From Sphingomonas adhaesiva (GTDB lineage: Bacteria > Pseudomonadota > Alphaproteobacteria > Sphingomonadales > Sphingomonadaceae): a stretch of 64,000 bases of DNA. The stretch is taken from contig NZ_NWVC01000009.1 in assembly GCF_002374855.1 (NCBI RefSeq), forward strand, positions 20,357 through 84,356, in the 5' to 3' direction. The position numbers and the translations under genes are program-made. Shown one piece after another: positions 52,856 to 61,655 of the stretch (positions are counted from its first letter, which is position 1; every line of letters starts with the position of its first letter). Below the pieces are notes generated by a model that ran no database searches, was not told the origin of the DNA, and saw only the letters and a program-made list of their open reading frames with translations.

Positions 52856-53418
52856 TGGCGGCGCGCCTTGCCGGTGCTGGCCGCGCCACGACGGATCTTG
52901 CCTGCGCCGCCCAGCATCGCATCGGCCATCGCACGAATGCCGAGGACCAATTGGCGTTCGATCGTGTCGATGCCGACGCCCATGCGTGCCGCCGCCTCGC
53001 GGGTCGACAATCCTTCGATCTTGCGCAGGCGCACGACCTCGCGGCAGCGCGGGGGCAGCCGCTCGATGCCCTCCTGCGCCCGGCGCAGCGCGTCGCGCGC
53101 ATCGAGATGGCGGTCGGTCGCGGACAGATCCACGCCCTGTTCGACGCTTTCCATATCGGCATAATGGTCGAACTGCACGATCCGCTCGCGCTTCGACCGG
53201 TTGACCAAGATATTGCGCGCGATCGTGAAGACATAGCCTGGGGTGTTCGTCGGCAATTCCTGCCGCCCGCCCGTCAGCGCCGCCTCGTATATGTCCTGCC
53301 GGATATCCATGATCTGCTCGGCCGTCCGCCAGTTACGACGCAGATAGCGGGTCAGCGACGCCTCCAGGGGAAGCACCTCCTCGCAAAACCACCGCTCCAA
53401 CTGCCTGTCGTCTACCAT
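52852..53418 (-). CDS. FecI-like ECF sigma factor
   Basis: 188 aa. Region 2 (RNWRTAEQIMDIRQDIYEAA, then PGYVFTIARNILVNRSKR) and region 4 (IERLPPRCREVVRLRKIEGL, STREAAARMGVGIDTIERQL) are standard for iron-starvation-type ECF sigma factors. It is coupled with fecR and divergent from the STN receptor. It should activate the receptor promoter on perception of the ligand. The basic C-terminal tail KIRRGAASTGKARRQ is unusual but short. Confidence 0.93.
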   Translation of the reverse strand: MVDDRQLERWFCEEVLPLEASLTRYLRRNWRTAEQIMDIRQDIYEAALTGGRQELPTNTPGYVFTIARNILVNRSKRERIVQFDHYADMESVEQGVDLSATDRHLDARDALRRAQEGIERLPPRCREVVRLRKIEGLSTREAAARMGVGIDTIERQLVLGIRAMADAMLGGAGKIRRGAASTGKARRQ

Positions 53419-53492
53419 CGTCCGCTCGAGACACTCCTTCGTTCAAGGGGTTCGACCGTCATGACAATCGACCGCGCCAAAACCGTAACCCA

Positions 53493-53523
53493 AAAACGGC
53501 ATCAATCCCCTTTTTGCCGTTTT
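53493..53523. promoter_or_regulatory. inverted repeat in the sigma-factor/receptor divergent spacer
   Basis: AAAACGGCA/TGCCGTTTT is a perfect 9-bp inverted repeat (13-nt spacer), flanked by CCA and GG. A further CCAAAACCG lies just left of it (about 53477-53485). The 222-bp spacer is the A/T-richest in the accessory region and has poly-T/poly-A runs near 53549. Likely operator or promoter region for the fecI and receptor transcripts. Confidence 0.45.
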
Positions 53524-53640
53524 GGTGAAAAGTTCCACATCTGCAAACTTTTTTGAAATCCGATGTTACGGGTTCGTTGCTGCCGAATGACAATCTTGCC
53601 GAGCGGCGTGATGGGAGCGACCGCAACAAGGGGGCATCAG

Positions 53641-56600
53641 ATGAAGAAAAGGGGTGTGGCGATCGCGTTGGGGGCGAGCATGTTGACGGCCTTTGCGCCG
53701 GGCCATGTCGCGGCGCAGACCACGCAGGGCGTACGGGCCACCCAGCGGTTCGATATTCCAGCCGGGAGCTTGGCGGCGGCCCTGCAAGCCTGGAGCAAGG
53801 TCACCAAACTCCAGATCGTGTATCGGATGGACGATGTCGGTCGCAAGCGGACCAACGGCATCCAGGGCGACTATGCCCCGTTGCTGGCGTTGCAAGGCCT
53901 TCTGATCGACACCGGTCTGAAGATCGTCACGACGGAGGATGGTGCGGTCGCCATCCGCCCTTTGGCCGGCGACGAGGTCGACACGAGCGCCACGCCTGAC
54001 ATCCTCGTCACGGGCAAGGTCAACTGGTCGCTCAACACTGGAATCGAACGCACGCAGGACGACAGCCAGCCGTTCATCGTGCTCGGCCGCAAGGAGATCG
54101 AGCGCAGCGGCGCGCCCAACCTCGAAACGTTCCTGCGCAACCAGCTGAACGTCAACACCTCGCCGATCGTCGGGGACCAGGCCGCCGCCGGCGACACGGA
54201 ATTCATTCGCCGCCGCCCCGTTGGCGTCAGCGCGATCAACCTGCGCGGCATCGGCCTGCGCGACACGCTGATCCTGGTCGACGGCCGGCGCCAGCCGGGC
54301 ATCAACCTGGGCAATGGCGACATCACCCAGCCGTCGATCACCGGCATCCCGATCGCTGCGGTGGAGCGGATCGAGGTTCTCGCCTCGTCGGCATCGGGCA
54401 TCTACGGCAGCGGCGCGTCGGGCGGCGTCATCAACATCGTGCTGCGCCGCGACTTCAAGGGCGCCGAACTGTCGGCGAATTATGATAATACCAGCGATTT
54501 CAAACAGGGTCGCGGCTCGATCGATCTTACCGGCGGCCTGCCACTGGAGGGAGGACGCACGCGCCTGACCTTTACCGGCAATTGGACCAAGCAGCTGGCG
54601 CTGCGCTACGGCGACCGCGACAATCTGCGCCGCCGCGGTCTGAACGATATCCTCGCCAACGATCCTGGCTCTTTCTATGGTGGCTTTACCAATCCGCCGC
54701 AGGGCTCGCTGGTCAACTTCAAGACGCAGGACGGCACGCCGCTCCAGTTGAAGCCCGAATATGGCGGCCAGACGCTGTCGAGCAGCCTGGGCACCATTCC
54801 CAAGGGTTATCAGGGGATTACGAAGGCGGGTTTGGCCCCGCTACTCTCGTCGCTCGGAACCTTTAACCTCGACCAGGCGAATACTGCTGCCGGCACGGGC
54901 GCCCGCGCGCCGCTGCTCTATCCGGTGAACCAATATAGCGGTTCGGTTGCGGTACGGCGCACGTTCAACAGCTGGCTAACCGGCTATGCCGAAATCGGCA
55001 TGTCGCATTCGTCGGCAACCAACACCTACTCCAACACGCTTAACTCGGTCTTCCTGTTCGCGTCGGCCCCCGCCAACCCGTTCACGCAGGATCTCGCGAT
55101 CGCGTTTCCTGCCAATCCCGCCTATGATGCCCGGATCAAGCAGGTGTCGTCGACACTGCGCACGCTGGGCGGTGCCATCATCCGGCTACCGGCGGACTGG
55201 CAGGCGGTCGCCGAAGTCGCCTATTCCAAATCCAATTATTCGGTCGCGAACAGCCCGTCGTCGATCAGCGCCTTCGCCTCCAACGATCTCCAGTCCGGCG
55301 TTCTGAACGCGCTCGTCGATACGTCGACCTATCCGCTTCCCTTCACCTACGACAAAACGCCTTATTATCAGCGCCAGCAGGACGGCAAATCGAGCAACGT
55401 CGCGCCCTCGCTACGGCTCGCCGGGCCGCTGCCGTTCTCGCTGCCGGGCGGCAAGCCGCAATTGACCGTCAACGCCGAGATCAACACCCAGAGGCTGGAT
55501 TCGCGCCTTCTCACGGTGCTGACCGACGATGGCGCGGTCACCACCTTCACGCCTACCGCGCACCAGACGACCAAGTCGGTCTATGGCGAAGTCGTGTTCC
55601 CGATCCTGGGCGACAAGCATCAACTGCCGTTGATCCGGCTGCTGGAATTGCGGCTGTCGGCACGGCATGAATCATACAAGGGCGACGGCACCGATACGTC
55701 CGACCCGGTTTCCTGCAGGGAACCGCTCGTGGCGGGGCAGTATGACTATTTCGGCAACTGCCCGCCGGCGGGAACCGTCATCCCGCGGTCGACGACCACC
55801 AATGCGCACACCGATCCCAGCATCAGCCTGCTCTGGTCGCCGATCGATGGCGTCATGCTGCGCGGCTCGTACACGACCGGCTATCTGCCGCCGCAGCTCA
55901 GCCAGTTGGTCAAGGTTCCGCGGCCGCAAATCTTCCTTCAGCAGCGCGATCCACAGCGTGGCAACGAGCTGATCGGCACGCAGGTGTTCGGGCTTGGTGT
56001 GATCTCGGGCTTCTCCGGCGGCAACCCGGATGTTCGGCCGGAATCGTCCAAGACGTGGACGGGCGGCCTTATCCTGAAGCCGCATTTCATCGACGGCCTG
56101 CGCTTCTCGGTCGACTGGACGCGCATCCACAAGCGGGACATGTATTTTGATCCGGTGTTGCTGCTCGCCTCGTTCTTCGGTGGCACGCAGTCGCAGTTCA
56201 ACCAGTTCATCGCGTCCAACCCCGACCGCGTCACGCGCGGCCCGGCATCGGGTGGCTTTGCGGTCGGGCCGATCACTGCGCTGGACGTATCGCTGATCAA
56301 CCTGAAGTCGCTGGTCACCTCGGCCTATGACTTCACGCTCAACTACGACACGAACCTGTTCGGCGGCCAGCTGTCGGCCATCGGCCGTGCGACCTATGTC
56401 GATCAATTGGTGATCCAGCCGTTCGCCGACTCGCCCGCGCAGAATTACGCCGGCGTCGTCACGGCCGGTTTCGCGGCGGGCACAGGCGCATCCGGTTCGC
56501 TGCGCTTCCGGGGCAGCGGGTCGCTGCAATGGACGAAGGACGAGCTCAGCCTCGGCTGGCAGACTCGTTACCTCAGCAGCTACTACCTGACGCTGGATCG

Positions 56601-56823
56601 CAGCTTCGTGGCGTCTCAGGGGTCGGCGAAGGTCGCCAGCCAGATGTATCACGATATGAACATCAGCTACCGCCTGCCGCAGAGAATGACGGTGCGCTTC
56701 GGCATCAACAACATCTTCAACAAGATGCCGCCGCTCGATGTGTCGCAGTTCCCACTATACTACAGCCCCTACGGCGATCCGCGGCTCCGCAACTTCTACC
56801 TGGGGGTCAGCAAGTCGTTCTGA
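53641..56823 (+). CDS. STN-containing TonB-dependent transducer/receptor
   Basis: 1060 aa. ATG 53641 has AAGGGGG about 9 nt upstream. The signal peptide ends GHVAAQ. An N-terminal STN signalling domain (about 38-105: FDIPAGSLAAALQAWSKVTK, IQGDYAPLLALQGLL) precedes a TonB box (DILVTGK), plug (NLRGIGLRDTLILVDGRRQP, GIYGSGASGGVINIVLRRDF) and a large barrel ending FYLGVSKSF. The size and plug type are like peptide/carbohydrate receptors of sphingomonads. With fecI-fecR it forms a three-part cell-surface signalling system. The ligand is inferred to be a glycopeptide or peptide from the downstream enzymes. Confidence 0.94.
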   Translation: MKKRGVAIALGASMLTAFAPGHVAAQTTQGVRATQRFDIPAGSLAAALQAWSKVTKLQIVYRMDDVGRKRTNGIQGDYAPLLALQGLLIDTGLKIVTTEDGAVAIRPLAGDEVDTSATPDILVTGKVNWSLNTGIERTQDDSQPFIVLGRKEIERSGAPNLETFLRNQLNVNTSPIVGDQAAAGDTEFIRRRPVGVSAINLRGIGLRDTLILVDGRRQPGINLGNGDITQPSITGIPIAAVERIEVLASSASGIYGSGASGGVINIVLRRDFKGAELSANYDNTSDFKQGRGSIDLTGGLPLEGGRTRLTFTGNWTKQLALRYGDRDNLRRRGLNDILANDPGSFYGGFTNPPQGSLVNFKTQDGTPLQLKPEYGGQTLSSSLGTIPKGYQGITKAGLAPLLSSLGTFNLDQANTAAGTGARAPLLYPVNQYSGSVAVRRTFNSWLTGYAEIGMSHSSATNTYSNTLNSVFLFASAPANPFTQDLAIAFPANPAYDARIKQVSSTLRTLGGAIIRLPADWQAVAEVAYSKSNYSVANSPSSISAFASNDLQSGVLNALVDTSTYPLPFTYDKTPYYQRQQDGKSSNVAPSLRLAGPLPFSLPGGKPQLTVNAEINTQRLDSRLLTVLTDDGAVTTFTPTAHQTTKSVYGEVVFPILGDKHQLPLIRLLELRLSARHESYKGDGTDTSDPVSCREPLVAGQYDYFGNCPPAGTVIPRSTTTNAHTDPSISLLWSPIDGVMLRGSYTTGYLPPQLSQLVKVPRPQIFLQQRDPQRGNELIGTQVFGLGVISGFSGGNPDVRPESSKTWTGGLILKPHFIDGLRFSVDWTRIHKRDMYFDPVLLLASFFGGTQSQFNQFIASNPDRVTRGPASGGFAVGPITALDVSLINLKSLVTSAYDFTLNYDTNLFGGQLSAIGRATYVDQLVIQPFADSPAQNYAGVVTAGFAAGTGASGSLRFRGSGSLQWTKDELSLGWQTRYLSSYYLTLDRSFVASQGSAKVASQMYHDMNISYRLPQRMTVRFGINNIFNKMPPLDVSQFPLYYSPYGDPRLRNFYLGVSKSF

Positions 56824-56830
56824 CCCCGGC

Positions 56831-56863
56831 CGCCGCATCCCGTCGAAACGACGGGATGCGGCG
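56831..56863 (+). other. perfect 15-bp hairpin behind the STN receptor
   Basis: A 15-bp perfect inverted repeat (56831-56845 with 56849-56863) around a 3-nt AAA loop starts 8 bp after the receptor stop. There is no T-run. It should form a very stable mRNA stem and may protect or cap the receptor transcript while reducing read-through to the protease gene. Confidence 0.6.
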
Positions 56864-56874
56864 CTCCTGCGGCG

Positions 56875-56906
56875 CCACGGCCCCACGGCCCCACGGCCCC
56901 ACGGCC
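56875..56906. repeat. 8-bp tandem repeat, four copies
   Basis: Four exact copies of CCACGGCC in the spacer between the STN receptor and the M16 gene, directly behind the 15-bp hairpin. Such arrays can change copy number by slippage. Confidence 0.85.
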
Positions 56907-57033
56907 GGATATGGCCCCGCCGTAACGGTTTTCCCGTCCCCGATTGTCCTGCTCCACGACGGTTCCGCACCCGTGTCACGTTGCCGAACCGTCGTTCAAC
57001 CAGTGCCTACCCCAACCGATCAAGGATAAGTCG

Positions 57034-59895
57034 ATGAGCCTGCGTATGATGTTGATGGCCGGTACGGCACTGATCCTGGCCCCCGCTCCTGCGCTGGCCG
57101 GACGCCCCGCGAATGCCGCAACGACCACGGCATCTCGATCGGACACCGCCCCGGCGGAGCTCGTCAAGCTGGTCCGCGACTTCACCATTCCCTATCAGAC
57201 GTTCACGCTGCCCAACGGCCTGACGGTCATCGTCCTCACCGACCACAGCGTGCCGATCGTCTATACCAGCATCAATTACGCCGTCGGCTCCACCTTCGAG
57301 CCCGCGGGGCGCAGCGGCTTTGCCCATCTGTTCGAGCATCTGATGTTCAATGGCAGCGAGAATGCGCCGGGCGACTATTTCAAATATCTGCGCGATGCCG
57401 GGTCGATCGGCGTCAACGGCAGCACCGGTTATGATTTCACCAACTATCACGAAGCGGTGCCGACCGGCAGCCTGGACCGCGTGCTGTTCGTGGAAAGCGA
57501 CCGGATGGGGCATCTGCTCGGCGCGATCACCCAAAGCGTGCTCGACGAGCAGCGCGGCGTCGTCCAGAACGAAAAGCGCAACAACGACAACAACCCCGCC
57601 AGCATCCTGGGCTATAGCCGCCGCAGCGCCATCTATCCCGCCTCGCACCCCTATGGCCACAGCGTCATCGGATCGATGAAGGATCTGAACGCGGCGTCGC
57701 TCGCCGACGTGCATCAGTGGTTCAAGGACTATTACGGTCCCAACAACGCGACGCTCCTGCTGGCGGGTGACATCGACCTGGCAACCGCCAAAGCAAAGGC
57801 GATGCGCTATTTCGGCGACATTCCGCGCGGGCGCGCGATTACCGCGCCCGCCGCCGAGCCGCCGGTCCTGACCGCGCCGATCGACCAGTCGTTCACCGGG
57901 CCGGTCTCGACGGCACAGATCGCCCGGACCTGGCCCGCGCCCGGCGGGCGCGACCCGGCGAACTTTTCGCTCGACGCGGTATCGGGCCTGATGACCGGCA
58001 TCGACGGCGCGCCGCTGTTCGACAAGCTGGTGCGCCGGGACAAGCTGTTCAACAATCTCAGCGCCGACAACACGACCTATCGCGGCGTCGGGGAATTCAC
58101 CATTTATGGCTCGGTCCGGCAGGGTGTCGATCCGAACGTCGCGGCGAAGGCGCTGGACGATGCGATCGCCGCCTTCCTGCACAGCACGCCGTCCGCCGAT
58201 GCGCTGGAGCGCTACAAGGCGACGCGGATCATCCCGGCGGTCCGCAACAACGAGATGCTCGAGGCGCGTGGCGGCCTGTTGATGCAGGCCAATTCGGTAC
58301 TTGGTTCGCCCGCCAAATATAAGGACGACCTGATGGCGTATCTCGCCCTGACCCCGGCAAAGGTCATGGCCGATGCGCGCAAGTGGCTGGGCCGTCCGGG
58401 CTATCGCGGCATGATCGTCCCGGGACCGCGCATGACCGCGGCGGGCGACGAAAGCGTCGCGGGGGCGGAGGTGCCGGATGCGCCCAAGACCGCCGTCGTT
58501 GCCCCGCAAGGCGGCACGCGCGGCCCCATCCCCGGCGTCGGCGAGCCCCAGGCCGCCCGCTTCCCGCCGGTGCAGCACGCCACATTGGCGAACGGCATCC
58601 CTGTCTTCTACGTCCAGCACGACGCCATTCCCTTCACCACCGCCGAACTGTCGTTCGACGTGGGCAGCGTCGACGATCCCGCTGGCAAGCCCGGCACGAT
58701 CCGCGCGATGTTCCAGATGCTGGACGAAGGCGCGGGCGGCCATGACGACCATTGGTTCAAGCAGCTGCGCGAACGCACCGGCGCCGCCATCTTCGGCAGC
58801 GCGCAGAACACCGATTCCGGCGTCTCGTTCGCGGCGCCCAGCGCCAGCCTGGACACGACGCTGAACACGATGATGCTGATGCTGACCCGTCCCGACTTTC
58901 CGCAGGATCGGCTGGAGGAATATCGGCGGCTGGAATTGTCGCGCGTCACAGCGGCGCCGACCAGCCCCGGCACTTTGTTGGGCACGGCCTTCACGCAAGC
59001 GCTCGCGCCCGGGACACTGCTCGCCAAGGCGTCGGAGGTGCCCAGCGTGGCCGAGGTCGACGCCATTACCCGCCCCGATTTGCAGGCGGCCTTCCGTCGC
59101 TGGGTTCGACCCGAAGAGGCCAAGCTGGTCATCGTCTCGAACGAGTCGCTCGCGACGCTATTGCCGAAGCTGAACGCGACGCTGGGCCATTGGAGCGTGC
59201 AAGGGCGCGGCCCCGCCCCGGTCGCGCTCGATCCGCGTCCGGCGCTCGTCACCGGACCACCCAAGATCGTGCTGGTCGACATGCCCGGCCAGGTCCAGGC
59301 GTTCCTGGGGGGCGGGCAACTGGTCGACATGCCGCGAAGCTATGAGGGCGTCGCACCGCGTCTCGCCAATATCGCGCTGGGCGGCGAGTTTACGTCGCGC
59401 ATCAACATGAACCTGCGCGAGGACAAGCACTGGACCTACGGCGCGTCGGGCAATTTCGACGTCAACGACCTGGGGTCGAGCTATCAAGTCGAGGTGCAGC
59501 TGCAGCCGGACAAGGTCGGCCCCGCGATCAAGGAAGTGCAGAAAGAGCTGAACGCGATCGTCACCGACCGGCCGATCACGCAGGAGGAGTTCGACGAGGC
59601 CGTCGCCAACACGCTGCGCAAGAATGTCGCCTCGTTCCGTTTCGGCGGGCAGGTGATGGCTGCTGCCGCCATGCTCCAGCGCAACGGCTGGCCGGACGAC
59701 TTCTTCAGCACCTTCGACGCGCGCATCCGCGCGGTGGCGCTACGGGACGCGAACGCCGCGATGCGGCAGTATCTGCAACCTGCCAAATGGGTCTGGACCG
59801 TCGTGGGCGATGCCAAGACGATCCGCCCGCAGCTGGAAGGACTGGGCCTGCCGGTCGAGGTGGTGACCCCGGCCCAGGTGCTGGCCAAGCATTGA
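57034..59895 (+). CDS. exported two-domain M16 zinc peptidase
   Basis: 953 aa; ATG 57034 with AAGGAT upstream. Signal peptide ending PAPALAG. The first M16 unit has HLFEH at residues 98-102 and the third ligand E180 (VVQNEKR). The second unit starts near residue 515 (VQHATLANGIPVFYVQHDAI), lacks HxxEH (MFQMLDEGAGG) and keeps the R/Y motif (RINMNLREDKHWTYGASGNF). So one chain carries both the active and the inactive half, as in pitrilysin-like enzymes. Likely cuts peptides in the periplasm or outside; its place behind the STN receptor suggests it works on the receptor's substrate. Confidence 0.92.
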   Translation: MSLRMMLMAGTALILAPAPALAGRPANAATTTASRSDTAPAELVKLVRDFTIPYQTFTLPNGLTVIVLTDHSVPIVYTSINYAVGSTFEPAGRSGFAHLFEHLMFNGSENAPGDYFKYLRDAGSIGVNGSTGYDFTNYHEAVPTGSLDRVLFVESDRMGHLLGAITQSVLDEQRGVVQNEKRNNDNNPASILGYSRRSAIYPASHPYGHSVIGSMKDLNAASLADVHQWFKDYYGPNNATLLLAGDIDLATAKAKAMRYFGDIPRGRAITAPAAEPPVLTAPIDQSFTGPVSTAQIARTWPAPGGRDPANFSLDAVSGLMTGIDGAPLFDKLVRRDKLFNNLSADNTTYRGVGEFTIYGSVRQGVDPNVAAKALDDAIAAFLHSTPSADALERYKATRIIPAVRNNEMLEARGGLLMQANSVLGSPAKYKDDLMAYLALTPAKVMADARKWLGRPGYRGMIVPGPRMTAAGDESVAGAEVPDAPKTAVVAPQGGTRGPIPGVGEPQAARFPPVQHATLANGIPVFYVQHDAIPFTTAELSFDVGSVDDPAGKPGTIRAMFQMLDEGAGGHDDHWFKQLRERTGAAIFGSAQNTDSGVSFAAPSASLDTTLNTMMLMLTRPDFPQDRLEEYRRLELSRVTAAPTSPGTLLGTAFTQALAPGTLLAKASEVPSVAEVDAITRPDLQAAFRRWVRPEEAKLVIVSNESLATLLPKLNATLGHWSVQGRGPAPVALDPRPALVTGPPKIVLVDMPGQVQAFLGGGQLVDMPRSYEGVAPRLANIALGGEFTSRINMNLREDKHWTYGASGNFDVNDLGSSYQVEVQLQPDKVGPAIKEVQKELNAIVTDRPITQEEFDEAVANTLRKNVASFRFGGQVMAAAAMLQRNGWPDDFFSTFDARIRAVALRDANAAMRQYLQPAKWVWTVVGDAKTIRPQLEGLGLPVEVVTPAQVLAKH

Positions 59896-59901
59896 GGCGC
59901 A

Positions 59902-59932
59902 CCGGGGCGAGGCCGATCCTGCCTCGCCCCGG
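59902..59932 (+). other. perfect 12-bp hairpin between M16 and PNGase A genes
   Basis: CCGGGGCGAGGC/GCCTCGCCCCGG with a 7-nt loop begins 7 bp after the M16 stop. A weak CTCTTTT follows only 24 bp later. Either a poor terminator or an mRNA-stability element. Confidence 0.55.
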
Positions 59933-59978
59933 GCGGCCATCGGCGCGGACGCGCTCCTCTTTTGACCTGGGACAGGCC

Positions 59979-61637
59979 ATGGACATCGATCATATGCCAC
60001 GCGTCCGCCTTTGCGGCATCATGGGGCGGGCGCTGCTCGCCGCCGGGCTATCAGCCAGCATCGGCGCACCCGCCGCTGGCCAGACCGCGCCACGACCGAT
60101 CGGCAACGCCGTCGTCGACCTGAGCCCGCCGCTGCCCCGCCCCAGCGGTCCATCCTGCACCGTCACCCTGTTCGACCGGCGCGATTTCCAGGGCGACGAA
60201 CCCCTGCCACTGGCCTACCGCCCGCCTGCCGACTGTCCCGGCCCGTGGCACAAGGTGGTGCTGGAGGCGGACTTCGACGTCACCACGGGTACGCAGTTCG
60301 ACCGCTCCGCCGACTTGACGCTGGGCGGTGCCACCCTCTTCCTCGGCACGACGATGGAACCCGGCGAGACCTATGCACCGCATTGGCACGTTGCCCGTGA
60401 CGTGACCGACTATGCCGCGCTGCTCCGCACGCCGACCGACGGCCGGGCGATCTTGGTCAACTATCTCGACAAGGACCATGACGCGCATGTCCATTGGGGC
60501 GCCCGTCTGGTCTTCTACGCTGGCGAGGCGCCCGCCCCTGACGGCGTGGTCCTGCCGGTGACAGCAGGACTGGCGCGGCTCGACTCGCAAAAGCCGATGG
60601 TGTCTCGCACGATCCGTTTCCCGCGCAACCTGACGCGACTGGCCATCGACCTGTTCGCCATCGGGCAGGAGCGCGAGGAATTTTGGTACGATTGCGCGCC
60701 CGGCAATCTCGCGCAGCGCAACATCTTCGGGCCGCCGCCCTGCGACGCACCGTATCGCGAGGTGGAGGTACGGATCGACGGACGGCTGGCGGGCGTCCGC
60801 TCGGTCCAGCCCGACATCTTTACCGGCGGTATCAATCCCGGCCTGTGGCGACGCGTGCCTGCCCTGCGCGCGCTGAACCTGCCGCCCGCCCGGGTCGACC
60901 TCACGCCCTTCGCCGCGCTGCTCAACGACGGCCAGCCGCATGTGATCGCGCTTGCCATGCCGACCGCCGGCACGTTCTTCCGCGTGTCTGGCACGCTGAT
61001 CGGGACGGTCGATCCCACCCGTCCGGTGGTGACCGGCGCGCTGACCGCCAACACGCTCGCCCCCGCCCGCATCGTCACGCGACAGCTTCGCGCGCCACGA
61101 GGGCCGGGCGCGATCGGCACGGTACAGACGATCGCCACGCGCGCCGACCGTGTCGAGGGCTATGTCGACACCCCTCACGGCCGTGTGGTCACCCGCGTCG
61201 CCTATGACCTCGACCAGCGGCTGACCAACACCCGCGACACCGGCGTGTCGAGCAAGCGCTATGATGCACACCAGACGATGACCGTCACGACGCACGGCAC
61301 GACGCCATCGCGGCGCCGCATCGCCGAACGCGACACGCTGGCCATCGACATCGGCGTCCAGCCGCCGCTCTATGGGGTAAAAAACGGCACGCAGATCGCG
61401 CAGGCCAGCGAGCGCACCATCAGCGGCGATGGCCCCGACAAAGGGCGCACCGCACAGACGCTGACGACCTTCGCCCCCAGCTTCTCACTGTTCGCGCCGC
61501 CGCAGCCCACGCCGAACCGTGTGACCGTGACCGTACACGACATGGATGCGGGCGGACGTCGCTACGACAAAACGGCCGTGGTGACCGACGACACCGTCGC
61601 GTACACGTCCGGCGCCATGACGCCCCCTGCCCGATAG
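59979..61637 (+). CDS. exported peptide:N-glycosidase A (PNGase A) family protein
   Basis: 552 aa; signal peptide ending APAAGQ (start ATG 59979; ATG 59994 also possible). The PNGase A core is clear at about 60-330: FDRRDFQGDEPLPLAYRPPA, then FPRNLTRLAIDLFAIGQERE, EFWYDCAPGN, PCDAPYREVEVRIDGRLAGV, DIFTGGINPGLWRRVPALRA, RVDLTPFAALLNDGQPHVIA. Plant and fungal PNGase A removes N-glycans, including core-fucosylated ones, from glycopeptides by cleaving the GlcNAc-Asn bond. Bacterial homologues exist but are little studied. A beta-rich C-terminal half of about 220 aa follows. It is probably periplasmic. Confidence 0.85.
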   Translation: MDIDHMPRVRLCGIMGRALLAAGLSASIGAPAAGQTAPRPIGNAVVDLSPPLPRPSGPSCTVTLFDRRDFQGDEPLPLAYRPPADCPGPWHKVVLEADFDVTTGTQFDRSADLTLGGATLFLGTTMEPGETYAPHWHVARDVTDYAALLRTPTDGRAILVNYLDKDHDAHVHWGARLVFYAGEAPAPDGVVLPVTAGLARLDSQKPMVSRTIRFPRNLTRLAIDLFAIGQEREEFWYDCAPGNLAQRNIFGPPPCDAPYREVEVRIDGRLAGVRSVQPDIFTGGINPGLWRRVPALRALNLPPARVDLTPFAALLNDGQPHVIALAMPTAGTFFRVSGTLIGTVDPTRPVVTGALTANTLAPARIVTRQLRAPRGPGAIGTVQTIATRADRVEGYVDTPHGRVVTRVAYDLDQRLTNTRDTGVSSKRYDAHQTMTVTTHGTTPSRRRIAERDTLAIDIGVQPPLYGVKNGTQIAQASERTISGDGPDKGRTAQTLTTFAPSFSLFAPPQPTPNRVTVTVHDMDAGGRRYDKTAVVTDDTVAYTSGAMTPPAR

Positions 61638-61655
61638 GCGGCGCAGAGCCCCGCG

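Noticed and set aside
53549..53640. Iron (ferric citrate) uptake locus
   Set aside because: FecI/FecR resemblance reflects the signalling mechanism only; the downstream genes are peptidases and PNGase A, and no siderophore or iron gene is nearby.
51833..56823. Lasso-peptide cluster (these often carry fecI-fecR-receptor sets in sphingomonads)
   Set aside because: No precursor peptide, B/C maturation enzymes or S9-type isopeptidase are present.
56875..56906. CRISPR array
   Set aside because: Units are 8 bp without spacers, and no cas genes are present anywhere in the window.
57007..58998. Minus-strand open frame of about 660 codons
   Set aside because: Antisense to the M16 gene with its zinc motif; composition is that of a reversed coding frame.
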